Shown piece by piece: positions 52,883 through 61,149 of a stretch of 64,000 nt of DNA. The notes below the pieces were generated by a model that was given only the letters and a program-made list of their open reading frames with translations, was not told the DNA's origin and did not search any database. A program made the translations under genes and the position numbers. Every line of letters begins with the position of its first letter. Position 1 is the first letter of the stretch. This DNA comes from VRUE01 sp963840565. Its GTDB lineage: Bacteria > Actinomycetota > Thermoleophilia > Solirubrobacterales > 70-9. The stretch spans positions 124,001 to 188,000 of the forward strand of contig CAWIZH010000002.1 of NCBI GenBank assembly GCA_963840565.1. The letters are read 5' to 3'.

Positions 52883-53498
52883 AGGCGTGATCCAGATGGG
52901 GGTGAGGAGCTATGTGCCGGCACTGGGTCGCTTCATATCTCCCGATCCAGTCTCAGGTGGTTCCGCCAATGCCTATGACTAGGCTGACCGGGACCCAGTT
53001 AACAGTTTCGATCTGAGCGGTGAATGCTCGAGAAGGAGTAGAAGCTGCGCGCGAAGGAATGCTGAAAGAATGGAACATCGCTCGCGCCAACGGGCGAGAG
53101 CGCACGGTTTGCGGCACCTCGCGCAGCACGGAAGAGGCGCCCACGCGTCTGGGATACTTCCAAGTACCGGTGGCTTGGGTTCTGCGCTTGCGAACGATGT
53201 CGCGGGTCTAAGAGGCAGTGCGGTTGGAGCACTAGCTGCTAGCGCCTTCAATTTTGTGAAGCGCGAAGCTCTAAATGCCTCAGGTTTCGCGACTGCCCAA
53301 GAAATTGGAGAACTTGCAATAAACAATATGGTCAAAGCCGGTAAGTGGGCGGCAGGTCATCAAGAACAGCTTGAGAGCTGCGTATATGGTGCCGCGGCAG
53401 GTTTTGTGGACGCTCGTTATCTAACCATTGCTGGCGAGGCAGGGGTCGCGGCGTTGGGTCTCTATATGGCGGTCAGGTGTGGCGTCGCGTTCACTTGA
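52883..53498 (+). pseudogene. Orphan RHS core plus alternative C-terminal tip, with in-frame TAG
   Basis: The frame opens GGVIQMGVRSYVPALGRFISPDPVSGGSANAYD, nearly the same protein sequence as the end of the giant RHS core, without any upstream RHS or signal region. A TAG at 52980-52982 replaces the Tyr codon of the full-length gene. The frame then continues unbroken through DPVNSFDLSGE into a different tip of about 150 residues (LGSALANDVAGLRGSAVGALAASAF, LESCVYGAAAGFVDARYLTIAGEAG, AVRCGVAF). This is the layout of displaced (orphan) rhsCT modules that can be recombined onto the main gene. Confidence 0.75.
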
Positions 53499-53615
53499 AA
53501 ACGGGGGAGGTGACGCGACCTTACGACCCTGGTGTATTGGTAAGCTACTGTGAAATCGCTGACACGGATCGAAAGCGGAAAAGGAGAATGGCCGCTTGGG
53601 CTACTGCACTCCTGA

Positions 53616-54956
53616 CTAGCGATGGCTAAATACGATGTTGGCTTTGATGGACGATGGCAGGAAACGTTCGAGGATCGCGACCAGGCTATTGAGTGGGCCC
53701 AGGAAGTCGCGAAGACCGGGCGAGTCGTAGATGTCGTCATCAAGCGCCGTTTCCTTCCTCGAAAGTTTGTAACTGCATTTCCCGAGTCTCAGCGAGCAGT
53801 GCGCGAAGCAGCTTGGTCTGTGCCTTCCAACTATGGCGCTACACAGCCATTTTGAACTAACCAAGCGCCTTCGGTCCCGCCTTGGGCCTAGGACGCGAGA
53901 CTTCAGGCAAGCGCCTAGGGTCGAGAGCGGGGGGGCGCAGTTTTCGTAGCTAGTTATAAAGGCACTGCGGCAAAGGCTGGCGCTGAAACCGGGGCCGGTG
54001 AGGGGTATTCTGTCCATGCCAGGCAGGTTGACGCTGAGGTCGCCGGTCCAACTAGGGGAAGAGCCTGGGCTGAGGGAGTAAAGGGCACGGCCAGAGAATG
54101 GCGCCGGCGGTTCCACTTTAACGGTTACGGGAATGTCGCCGCGCCCGCTCATGGCAAACGTGTTGCGGTCGATAAGGAGATTCCTCCTCTTGGTAATTCG
54201 CACCCCTTCGCGTCCTTCGTATGCTTCCACGGCAAGGCTTCCTCTTGAGCGCGCCGCCCTTCGCTTCAATGTGAAGTCGAGAGCTTCAAGGAGAACCGTG
54301 CGGCCCTCGGCCTCGCCACCGACCTTTAGGAAGCCAACTTCGACCTTGCGGCTCAGCTTACTCTTGCCGCCTACCCCAGGCTGCGGGAGTGGGGGGCTGT
54401 GTCGCGTGCAGACCCGCCTGAAGCGGCGCGCGAAGTAGACGCGGCCATGCGTGTGAGAGATTGCGGGTACATCTCCTGAATGAGAAAACTCCAACGCGCC
54501 ACGGTAGGTCCCTTCTTGATAGCGAGTACCGTGTCCTTTGCACCGTCCACCGTGAGGGGGGTCGGAAAAGTGCCGGGTGAAACGCAGCCTGACATCGAGC
54601 TGGCCCAAGGAGCCGAAAGTGGCTGCGACGTGCCGGCTGTTGACGCGTCCCTTTGTCGAATATTCAGTCTTCGAAGAAAAACCATCAACTACGAACTTGA
54701 CGTGCTGTGTCTCATTTGCCGAAACTGAGATTACATATTTGGCTCTTTGTTGCACGGGCAGGATTAGCTCGAAACCGCCAGGATGCACTTCGTAGCCCGG
54801 CCTAGCGGGAGCGGTGGCAGGCAGTGCGAGCAGGGCGAAAATGACGACGACGATGGGGGCGAGGTATTGTCGTTGTCGCTCTCGCCGGAAGCAGCCAGAG
54901 GCGGGCACGGGACGGTATAAAGCGCGGACGCCTGAGGGTGTCATCGAGAACAGCAT
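53616..54956 (-). CDS. Secreted two-domain protein, paralogue of the 62659-63588 gene
   Basis: From ATG near 54956 a short basic region leads to a signal/TM segment (YLAPIVVVIFALLALPATAPA). The mature part has GGFELILPVQQRAKYVISVSAN, HVAATFGSLGQLDVRLRFTRHF, GDVPAISHTHGRVYF and the C-terminal block APFSGRALYSL...PSWTGDLSVNLPGMDRIPLTGPGFSASL. The same blocks occur in the secreted protein at 62659-63588. Homology ends near 53935. The frame stays open to 53616, but this overlaps the 53622 gene, so the true end is uncertain. Confidence 0.65.
   Translation of the reverse strand: MLFSMTPSGVRALYRPVPASGCFRRERQRQYLAPIVVVIFALLALPATAPARPGYEVHPGGFELILPVQQRAKYVISVSANETQHVKFVVDGFSSKTEYSTKGRVNSRHVAATFGSLGQLDVRLRFTRHFSDPPHGGRCKGHGTRYQEGTYRGALEFSHSGDVPAISHTHGRVYFARRFRRVCTRHSPPLPQPGVGGKSKLSRKVEVGFLKVGGEAEGRTVLLEALDFTLKRRAARSRGSLAVEAYEGREGVRITKRRNLLIDRNTFAMSGRGDIPVTVKVEPPAPFSGRALYSLSPGSSPSWTGDLSVNLPGMDRIPLTGPGFSASLCRSAFITSYENCAPPLSTLGACLKSRVLGPRRDRRRLVSSKWLCSAIVGRHRPSCFAHCSLRLGKCSYKLSRKETALDDDIYDSPGLRDFLGPLNSLVAILERFLPSSIKANIVFSHR
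53622..53855 (+). CDS. 77-residue soluble protein in immunity position
   Basis: ATG 53622 to TGA 53855 encodes AKYDVGFDGRWQETFEDRDQAIEWAQEVAKTG, then RVVDVVIKRRFLPRKFVTAFPESQ and a helical end. It is a small alpha/beta protein that I associate with short actinobacterial proteins of unknown role. It lies 123 nt after the orphan tip, and a decayed copy lies after the main RHS immunity candidate. It may be the immunity partner of the orphan tip. A 13-codon leader ORF with AAAAGGAG (53588-53629) overlaps its start. Confidence 0.6.
   Translation: MAKYDVGFDGRWQETFEDRDQAIEWAQEVAKTGRVVDVVIKRRFLPRKFVTAFPESQRAVREAAWSVPSNYGATQPF
53630..54576 (+). repeat. Tandem duplication, copy 2 (intact genes)
   Basis: About 945 bp paralogous to copy 1. 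Here the small gene is intact and the secreted protein continues past the repeat boundary to its signal peptide, so this is the better-preserved copy. The orphan RHS cassette lies between the copies. Confidence 0.7.
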
Positions 54957-55292
54957 ATTAGTTACTGAATCTCTCGCGGCGGTCACTGACGGTGAAGTTT
55001 CGGAGTTTGAGAACTTGGGTAGCCGATGCTCTTGAGCGCGGAGATTACGAGCCGCAGTACCCCTCGGTCCTGTGGGCTTGGCGAGCGGGCTCCGCCGGCG
55101 TTGGCGCTCAGCGCACTTGGAACGAACCCGAGAGAAGTAGGCCCCCAATAACTTGAGCGCGTGCGCAGTCGGAGGTGGAGCGGCTTCGGCGGGGCGTCAG
55201 ATCGACGAATCTCACCTCGGTCGACTCTTCATGATCCAGTCGGGGGTTTCCTTCTAGGCCCTCCCAGGAAGCGCAAGGTGAAGCTACGATGT
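54957..55292. other. Gap without a supported gene
   Basis: These 336 bases contain no convincing open frame. They presumably hold the promoter of the minus-strand secreted-protein gene. I see no clear -35/-10 pair, repeat or RNA gene. Confidence 0.4.
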
Positions 55293-56054
55293 TCAGACTC
55301 CCTGGTCGAGCTCGGAGACGACTAGTCGCAGGCCGACGTCCAGCTCGGACTGCTGGCGCAGGTGCCCGTAGCGTTGCTCCCAGGCGCCACTTTTCAGGTC
55401 AGCGGCAAGGCGCCCCCGACCCGTTTGTCTCGCCTCCTCCGAGATGCCCTGCCAGACCCACATCGGCCGCACCATGTCGTCGTCGAAGAGCAGCTCCGGC
55501 CTTGCCCAGAGCGCGGCGAAGAAGTGGTCCTCACAGTCGTGCGGGACGGGGAGGGGGGAGGTCGTCGTCGCCGGAAGCATTGCCGCCAGCTCGCGGCTGC
55601 CCGCTCCGGACGGTCGCTTCAGCTCGAGCATCGCCGGGAAGTAGTCGGCGGTGATCCAGAGGTCCTCCAGCGCCTCGGGGTCAAATGCCACCATCACTAT
55701 GCGCAGCCGCGTGACCCGCTGCATCTCGGCCAGCCCGGCGCCCAGGTCGGCCCAGTGGTGGGCGGTCAGCACCGCCATCGCCGCGTCGAAGGAGTCGTCA
55801 CCGAACGGCAGCGATTCGGCGCTCGCCTGCACGACCGGCGCCGCTCCGGCGGGCCGCTGGGAGATCATCTCGGCCGATGGCTCGACTGCCGTCACTGCGC
55901 GATCGCTCGGCTCATAGGAGCCCGCGCCCGCACCGATGTTGACGACGGTGCGGGCGTCGCCAAGCGCCTCGGCGATCCGGGCGGCGATCCGCGGGTCGCC
56001 GCGGCGGTGCGCACCGTAGCCGACACCGATGCGGTCATAGGTGGCATCCGCCAT
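55293..56054 (-). CDS. SAM-dependent methyltransferase, class I
   Basis: About 253 residues from ATG 56052-56054 (ADATYDRIGVGYGAHRRGDPRIAARIAEALG). Motif I is VVNIGAGAGSYEP, followed by AVEPSAEMISQRP, the AESLPFGDDSFDAAMAVLTAHHW block (motifs II/III) and AEMQRVTRLRIVMVAFDP. This is the Methyltransf_11 type. Substrate unknown. Divergent from ogt. The open frame extends 54 codons further upstream, but that part overlaps ogt and is unlike the family. Confidence 0.87.
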   Translation of the reverse strand: MADATYDRIGVGYGAHRRGDPRIAARIAEALGDARTVVNIGAGAGSYEPSDRAVTAVEPSAEMISQRPAGAAPVVQASAESLPFGDDSFDAAMAVLTAHHWADLGAGLAEMQRVTRLRIVMVAFDPEALEDLWITADYFPAMLELKRPSGAGSRELAAMLPATTTSPLPVPHDCEDHFFAALWARPELLFDDDMVRPMWVWQGISEEARQTGRGRLAADLKSGAWEQRYGHLRQQSELDVGLRLVVSELDQGV

Positions 56055-56133
56055 CAAGTCACTGTATGCCCCGGTAAAACTGCTCTGAGCCGCGATCTCA
56101 CGTTTCGACCGGGCCGGGCGTTTAGCTATCGAG

Positions 56134-56679
56134 ATGAGTTCTTCGGCCTGGAGCACCTGTGAGAGCCCGATCGGGCCTTTGACCGTGGTTACGGGATCGA
56201 AAGGCATCACCAACATCTACTTCGAGGGACACACCCCGCGGCTCCCGGAGGCCGCGAAGCGGCCGATGCCCGAGGTCATCGACCAGCTCGAGTCCTATTT
56301 CGCCGGTGAGCGCCGCGCCTTCGAGCTGGACCTCGACCTTCGCGGTAATCCCCTGCAGAGGGCGGTCTGGAACCAACTGCTCGAGATCCCCTACGGGGAG
56401 ACGACGACCTACGGCCAGATGGCGAAGCGGATCGACGAGGCCCTCTACGACCCGGAGCTCGAGCCCTACAGGCGGCCGCGGGTCGTCGGCGCGGCGATCG
56501 GCCGCAATCCGGTCCCGGTGGTCGTGCCCTGTCACCGGGTGATTGGCGCCGATGGCTCGCTCACCGGTTACTTCGGCGGTGTGGAGCGCAAGAAGGTGCT
56601 TCTGGAGCTGGAGGGCGTGCGCCTCGCGGGCGGGGCTCCCGAACCGGCCGCGAGGAAAGATCAGTTGGCGATGCTCTGA
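56134..56679 (+). CDS. ogt: Methylated-DNA--protein-cysteine S-methyltransferase
   Basis: The 181-residue protein has the alkyl-acceptor Cys133 in VPVVVPCHRVIGADGSLTGYFGG, the HTH GETTTYGQMAKRI, an Arg finger region RRPRVVGAAIGRNP, and an N-terminal ribonuclease-like domain. It transfers O6-methylguanine alkyl groups to itself to repair DNA. ATG 56134 is close to the divergent methyltransferase. A hairpin terminator follows. Confidence 0.95.
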   Translation: MSSSAWSTCESPIGPLTVVTGSKGITNIYFEGHTPRLPEAAKRPMPEVIDQLESYFAGERRAFELDLDLRGNPLQRAVWNQLLEIPYGETTTYGQMAKRIDEALYDPELEPYRRPRVVGAAIGRNPVPVVVPCHRVIGADGSLTGYFGGVERKKVLLELEGVRLAGGAPEPAARKDQLAML

Positions 56680-56684
56680 CCCGT

Positions 56685-56717
56685 TTCTCCCTGCCGCGCC
56701 GAACGCGACAGGGAGAA
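56685..56717. terminator. Hairpin between ogt and the TIG/PASTA gene
   Basis: TTCTCCCTG (56685-56693) pairs perfectly with CAGGGAGAA (56709-56717) across a 15-nt loop. Lies between two convergent genes, so it may serve both strands. Confidence 0.55.
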
Positions 56718-56731
56718 CAGGGCGGAGTGTC

Positions 56732-57781
56732 CTACGACTTACCGACCGTCAACTTCACCTTGGTTCCCGGCGCCAACACCTTGCCGGGTTTGGGGTTCTG
56801 CTTGATCACCTTGCCGGGCTTGCCCTTGCGGCGGGTGATCTTGCCGGTCTTGCAATCGGCCCGGCCGATCGCCTTCTTGGCGGCCTTGACCTTCTTGCCC
56901 TTCAGCTTTGGAACGACGCAGCCTTCGTAGAAGAAGAGGTCGTTTTTGACTGTGGGGCTGGTTCCGGCCAGGGTGGTGGCCGTCACGTCGACCGAGCCGA
57001 CCGTGGTGCCGGCCGGGGCGACCGCGGTGATCTGGGTTTCCGATTCGGCTTTGAAGCTGGTCGCCGGCACCTCGCCGAATTTGACCGCGCTTGCGCCGCC
57101 CAGGTTGGTGCCGGTGATTTTCACGCTGGTGCCACCGGTGACCGAGCCGAAGTCCGGCGTGATCGAGGTGATCGCCGGCGCGGGCTGGACTTCGGCGCTG
57201 AGCTCGACCTCCTGCCCGGAGACCCCTCCGCTGGGAGCGACCGTGGCCCCGTCAAACGGGGGCGGGAAGATGAAGCCGTAGCTGGCGCCGGCGACGGTCG
57301 CGATGCCGATTTTGTCGGCGGCGTTGGTCGGGTCGACGCCGATCAGGTCGCCTGCCTGGATCGGCAGGTTCGCGGTGAAGGTCTGCAACCCACCTCCGGC
57401 GGCAGGAGTGACCGGGTTGCTCGTGCCCGCTGCCATGTAGCCGCCGGTGCCGTTGGGCCGCAGTATGCGCAGGGAGAAGGGACCGCCTTCGGCGTCCTGC
57501 ATCCGCCAGCGCACGATCGCGCCGGTTGCCGGCGAGGTCAGGTTGGCGCCTTTCTCCGGCAGCGCCGTGTTGAAGAAGGTCCTCACCTGTTCAAATTTGG
57601 TCGCGACGGACCCCGGCGGCAGAACGCTGCCGACGGTGATCGTCGACGCCTGCGCCGCGGTTGCCAGCAGCGCGCACGCGCTCATCGCCGCGATGGCGAG
57701 AACGCCAAGTAGCCCCAACATCCCGTGCCTCGTGCCTGAAATGGCGCTGGCATCGTCTCCGTGTCGTTGTCGACACTCCAT
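56732..57781 (-). CDS. Secreted IPT/TIG and PASTA domain protein
   Basis: The 349-residue protein starts at ATG 57779-57781. A signal segment at about 20-45 (MLGLLGVLAIAAMSACALLATAAQA) leads to a beta-sandwich region (about 46-200). An IPT/TIG domain follows (PAITSITPDFGSVTGGTSVKITGTNLGGASAVKFGEVPA, about 200-280), and a C-terminal PASTA-like domain (VPKLKGKKVKAAKKAIGRADC, KGKPGKVIKQNPKPGKVLAPGTKVKL, about 288-349). PASTA domains bind peptidoglycan or muropeptides, so a cell-surface role is likely. No catalytic domain. Confidence 0.82.
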   Translation of the reverse strand: MECRQRHGDDASAISGTRHGMLGLLGVLAIAAMSACALLATAAQASTITVGSVLPPGSVATKFEQVRTFFNTALPEKGANLTSPATGAIVRWRMQDAEGGPFSLRILRPNGTGGYMAAGTSNPVTPAAGGGLQTFTANLPIQAGDLIGVDPTNAADKIGIATVAGASYGFIFPPPFDGATVAPSGGVSGQEVELSAEVQPAPAITSITPDFGSVTGGTSVKITGTNLGGASAVKFGEVPATSFKAESETQITAVAPAGTTVGSVDVTATTLAGTSPTVKNDLFFYEGCVVPKLKGKKVKAAKKAIGRADCKTGKITRRKGKPGKVIKQNPKPGKVLAPGTKVKLTVGKS

Positions 57782-57908
57782 CTACCTGCCTCCTTAGGTT
57801 TTGCCCCGGGCCCCTGCGGCGACCGGAACAGTTCGGAGTCTCAAACCACTCAGGCACCGAATGTTGCGGCGTGACAGCTCACCCGGGAGCTCAAGAGGCA
57901 CTCGAAGG

Positions 57909-60020
57909 CTAGGTTGATCCTCGTCCGCGCTGTTTGAATCGGCTGAGCTCGCTATCGGTATCGCCTTGCTTGACCACCAGGCTGCGATAGCAGTGAGTTT
58001 CAACGGTGATGCCATGCGCGACGAGGCGTTTGCGAGCGTCGGCGACTTCGGCACGAGCGCCGTCGTTCCAGGCATGATCGCGATGATGCGCGCCGGCTTC
58101 TGCGCAGCTGTCACAGTCGAGACTGCTGCAGAGTGGCTGGTCACGATTGGCGGTGGCGAAGACCAGGCGACGGGCCTTGGTTCGCTGCGCGGCGTATCGA
58201 TACCATTTGATCTCTTTGGTTGAAAGTGAGTTATTTGACTTTGCCTCCGCCAGCACGAGGTCGCCGTCAACCAACGCAATGGCATCGGCCTCTTTGGTTT
58301 GGCCTTGCCTCGTTAGCTCCGCCTCGGGAAGGTAGAGAAAAGATTCTTTTGAGGCCTGTCGAAGGCTTGCGAGCAGAAGTGTGACGACTTCGCCATCATG
58401 TGTCTGGAGTTGGTAAAACGCCTCGTTGAGCCTAAATGACCGCGAGAGGGGAGACCGCGCCGCCGCCTTGTCTCCACAACGCTGGCACTCGAACGACTGC
58501 CCGACCATCTCTGCTCGGTAAAATTCCCGCAAGGCACAGGTTGGACATGGCAACACGTAGCCAGCGATGAGTAGTTGCTTCTCCAGTAGCTCATTGATCC
58601 ACCACGAAAGCCACTCCTCCGCCTGGTCACGAAGCTGAGGCCGAAGCCGTTTTCGACTCTTTCGTAGGTGTGCGAAGAGGCGCTCGCGGAAGTCATCGTA
58701 GGTAATTGCACGCCGATACCCTGATGGTGGAGTTCCGGATAGGTGATACTGGTGGAAAAGTGTCAGGAGACTTGCGCTTTCCGGCTGCCGAAGTGCCCAG
58801 GCGAGGAACCGCAACCCACCTGCGAGTGCAAGGGAACGCTGCTGGTAGAGTCCCTTGTCGGACCGCCTGACCGAATACCCGGCTTCCTCAAGGGGGGCCG
58901 CGACTGCTGCCTCATATTTGATCACCGGAAGTACCGCCAGCGCTGGCTCGGCTATTGGCCTGACCTCCGCGAATCCGTTCAGGGTTATACGCGTCCGGTG
59001 ATCGGCTTGGCCGCCGTGGAAAACCAGCGCGCGAGACCGGGCGTCTCGGGTCAGCACCACACCGTCAGGGTCCTCCGGGTCTGGGGACATGAGGTGGTAT
59101 TCGGCGACCCCCCTTAGGTTTCTGCGCAGTGGCTCGCCTAGCACCGGCGGCGCCGGCAGAGATGTGTGCAGCTGATGGTTGAACCCTTCGATGGCGTCGA
59201 TCTTGGCGCCGAAGTAATAGTCGGCCGGAGGGTCGAGAACCTCAGACGGATCTGCTGGGGCCGACTCGAATTGGCGAACGTTGTTGCTCCAGCGTTGAGC
59301 TGCCGATGTGATGTCTTCGGGTAATGCTGTTGGGGCGAGCAGAAAGGCATTGCGGGAAAATGGCGGTGGGCGGTCGTTGTCGAGTCGGCCTAGCGAATAC
59401 CAGCGAGGCAATCCCCCCAGCGCTCGAAGACACCAGTATCTGGCGGCCAAGTCGAGTTGATTTCGGTCGCCAAAAAGTGCCCACCTATGTGCTGCGGATT
59501 GCGCCGTCAGTCCCAGCGTTCCACGGCGAACTGGGGCCTCTGCGTCGGGATCCTCCCGGCTCTTGCGGCGAGCCTGGGTATTTGAAGCCGGGAGTCCGTA
59601 ACGTGCTGCGGCACGCCAGTTCAGCGCCTGATCGTCAACGTCAATTATTGCGCCACGCCGTCCCGAGCGGCTTGGTCTTTCCGCGAAATGAGCTGACCAC
59701 GGGGGGCGCAACTCCATCCTCTCGCGGAACCTAACCACGTCAAAGGGTTGGATCCGCAGCTTTTCGAGTGTGCTAGGCCAGTTGACGGACTCAAGGTTTG
59801 GATCGAGTGAGAGGATGAAGTCCGGATCGGCAAGGCGGAGGGTTGCGCTGAAGAATTGATCCAGCCTCCCTTGTTTGTCGATGATGAACAGTAGGTCGTG
59901 GATTCCGCCCCACCGTCCGCCCAGCAGTCGGAACGCACGGCGAATGACTCGATTCGAAGCGTGTGGAGAGATTCCGATTGCGATTCGGGCCGGGCGCGTT
60001 TTCGTTTGGACGATTTGCAC
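57909..60020 (-). CDS. 703-residue protein with zinc ribbon and nuclease-like C-terminus
   Basis: The large protein begins at GTG 60018-60020. The N-terminal region (RIAIGISPHASNRVIRRAFRLLGGRWGGIHDLLFIID) has a conserved GGRWGG...IID look, and the middle is unassigned. At about residues 505-530 a zinc ribbon has CPTCALREFYRAEMVG and CQRCG. At about 577-616 a PD-(D/E)xK core is suggested: EADAIALVDGDLVLAEAK (Asp578, Glu591, Lys593) followed by a helix and RRLVFATAN. GC is clearly below that of flanking genes. I know no named family; a restriction or anti-phage role is inferred from the nuclease motif and composition. Confidence 0.6.
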   Translation of the reverse strand: MQIVQTKTRPARIAIGISPHASNRVIRRAFRLLGGRWGGIHDLLFIIDKQGRLDQFFSATLRLADPDFILSLDPNLESVNWPSTLEKLRIQPFDVVRFRERMELRPPWSAHFAERPSRSGRRGAIIDVDDQALNWRAAARYGLPASNTQARRKSREDPDAEAPVRRGTLGLTAQSAAHRWALFGDRNQLDLAARYWCLRALGGLPRWYSLGRLDNDRPPPFSRNAFLLAPTALPEDITSAAQRWSNNVRQFESAPADPSEVLDPPADYYFGAKIDAIEGFNHQLHTSLPAPPVLGEPLRRNLRGVAEYHLMSPDPEDPDGVVLTRDARSRALVFHGGQADHRTRITLNGFAEVRPIAEPALAVLPVIKYEAAVAAPLEEAGYSVRRSDKGLYQQRSLALAGGLRFLAWALRQPESASLLTLFHQYHLSGTPPSGYRRAITYDDFRERLFAHLRKSRKRLRPQLRDQAEEWLSWWINELLEKQLLIAGYVLPCPTCALREFYRAEMVGQSFECQRCGDKAAARSPLSRSFRLNEAFYQLQTHDGEVVTLLLASLRQASKESFLYLPEAELTRQGQTKEADAIALVDGDLVLAEAKSNNSLSTKEIKWYRYAAQRTKARRLVFATANRDQPLCSSLDCDSCAEAGAHHRDHAWNDGARAEVADARKRLVAHGITVETHCYRSLVVKQGDTDSELSRFKQRGRGST

Positions 60021-60062
60021 GCACAGCAGGCTAATCGCTCAGGGACATTGTCTGCAAGAAGC

Positions 60063-61055
60063 TTAATTGCCGAGGCTCGAGCGAAAGCGGGCTCGATAGT
60101 CGGCGGGCCCGACCCCGAGGACTCGCAGGAAGGCGCGGCGCATCGTCTCGGCGCTGCCGAAGCCGCAGCCGGCGGCGATCGCCTCGATCGGGGTGGCGGT
60201 GTCGGCGAGCAGGTCGCGGGCGGCCTCGACGCGGACTCGCTCGGTGAAGCGGGCCGGGGTCGTCCCGGTCTGCTCGGTGAAGAGGCGGCGCAGGTGGCGC
60301 TCCGAGAGGGACGCTCGCTGGGCGAGCTGGGGGAGGCGGTGGTCGCCGGCGGGGTCGGCGGCGATGCGGTCGAGGGTCTCGCGGATTGGAGTGGCGATTG
60401 CGGCAGGGAGCGCCAGGCGCTCGGAGAACTGGGACTGGCCACCGGGGCGCTGCAGGAACATCACGGTCCAGCGCGCCACGCTGCGGGCGATCTCGGGCCC
60501 GTGATCCTCCTCGACCAGGGCGAGGGCGAGGTCCATGCCGGCGGTCATGCCGGCCGAGGTCGAGATCGGCCCGTCGCGGACGAAGATCCGGTCGGGCTCG
60601 ACCCGGACGGTGGGGTGGCGGCGGGCGAGCTCCGCGCAGAAGGCCCAGTGCGTGGTCGCGGCCTTGCCGTCGAGCAGGTCGGCCTCGGCGAGCAGGAAGG
60701 CGCCGGCGCATACCGAGCAGGTTCGGCGGGCACCGGGGGCGATGCGCTTCAGCGCCGGAGCGAGCCGCGGGTCGCCGAGGACGTCGTCGATCTGCAGGCC
60801 GCCGCCGACGATCACGGTGTCGACGCCGCGACGCCGCACCTGGCCGAGCGCGATGTCCGCGTCGAGCCGCAGTCCTCCCGAGCCGCGAACGGGCTGGCCG
60901 TCGGGGGTCGCGACGAGCATCCGGTAACCGCCGTTGCCACCGAGCAGGCGGGTCGCGGCGTCGAGGATGTCGGATGGGCCGATCACGTCGAGCAGCTGCA
61001 CTCCTTCGAAGGCGACGAGGACGACTTGGCGCTTGGCAGTCGGCACAGGTGACAT
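60063..61055 (-). CDS. GlxA-type AraC regulator with DJ-1/PfpI domain
   Basis: About 330 residues from ATG 61053-61055. The N-terminal DJ-1/PfpI domain (about 8-190) includes VVLVAFEGVQLLDVIGPSDIL, RRGVDTVIVGGG and TCSVCAGAFLLAEADLLDG with Cys at the nucleophile-elbow position. The C-terminal AraC HTH pair is at about 230-325: LPQLAQRASLSERHLRRLFTEQTGTTPARFTERVRVEAARDLL and IEAIAAGCGFGSAETMRRAFLRVLG. Such GlxA-like proteins sense small molecules. Divergent from the HD/MBL pair. Confidence 0.9.
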   Translation of the reverse strand: MSPVPTAKRQVVLVAFEGVQLLDVIGPSDILDAATRLLGGNGGYRMLVATPDGQPVRGSGGLRLDADIALGQVRRRGVDTVIVGGGLQIDDVLGDPRLAPALKRIAPGARRTCSVCAGAFLLAEADLLDGKAATTHWAFCAELARRHPTVRVEPDRIFVRDGPISTSAGMTAGMDLALALVEEDHGPEIARSVARWTVMFLQRPGGQSQFSERLALPAAIATPIRETLDRIAADPAGDHRLPQLAQRASLSERHLRRLFTEQTGTTPARFTERVRVEAARDLLADTATPIEAIAAGCGFGSAETMRRAFLRVLGVGPADYRARFRSSLGN

Positions 61056-61149
61056 CTTGCAGGCACGAAGCGCTGTCCGCAAGGACGGATACCCCTCGAA
61101 TTCGGACAAGCCTCGATCTTGGTCTTGGCGCCGTTGGTAGCAATGGGGC

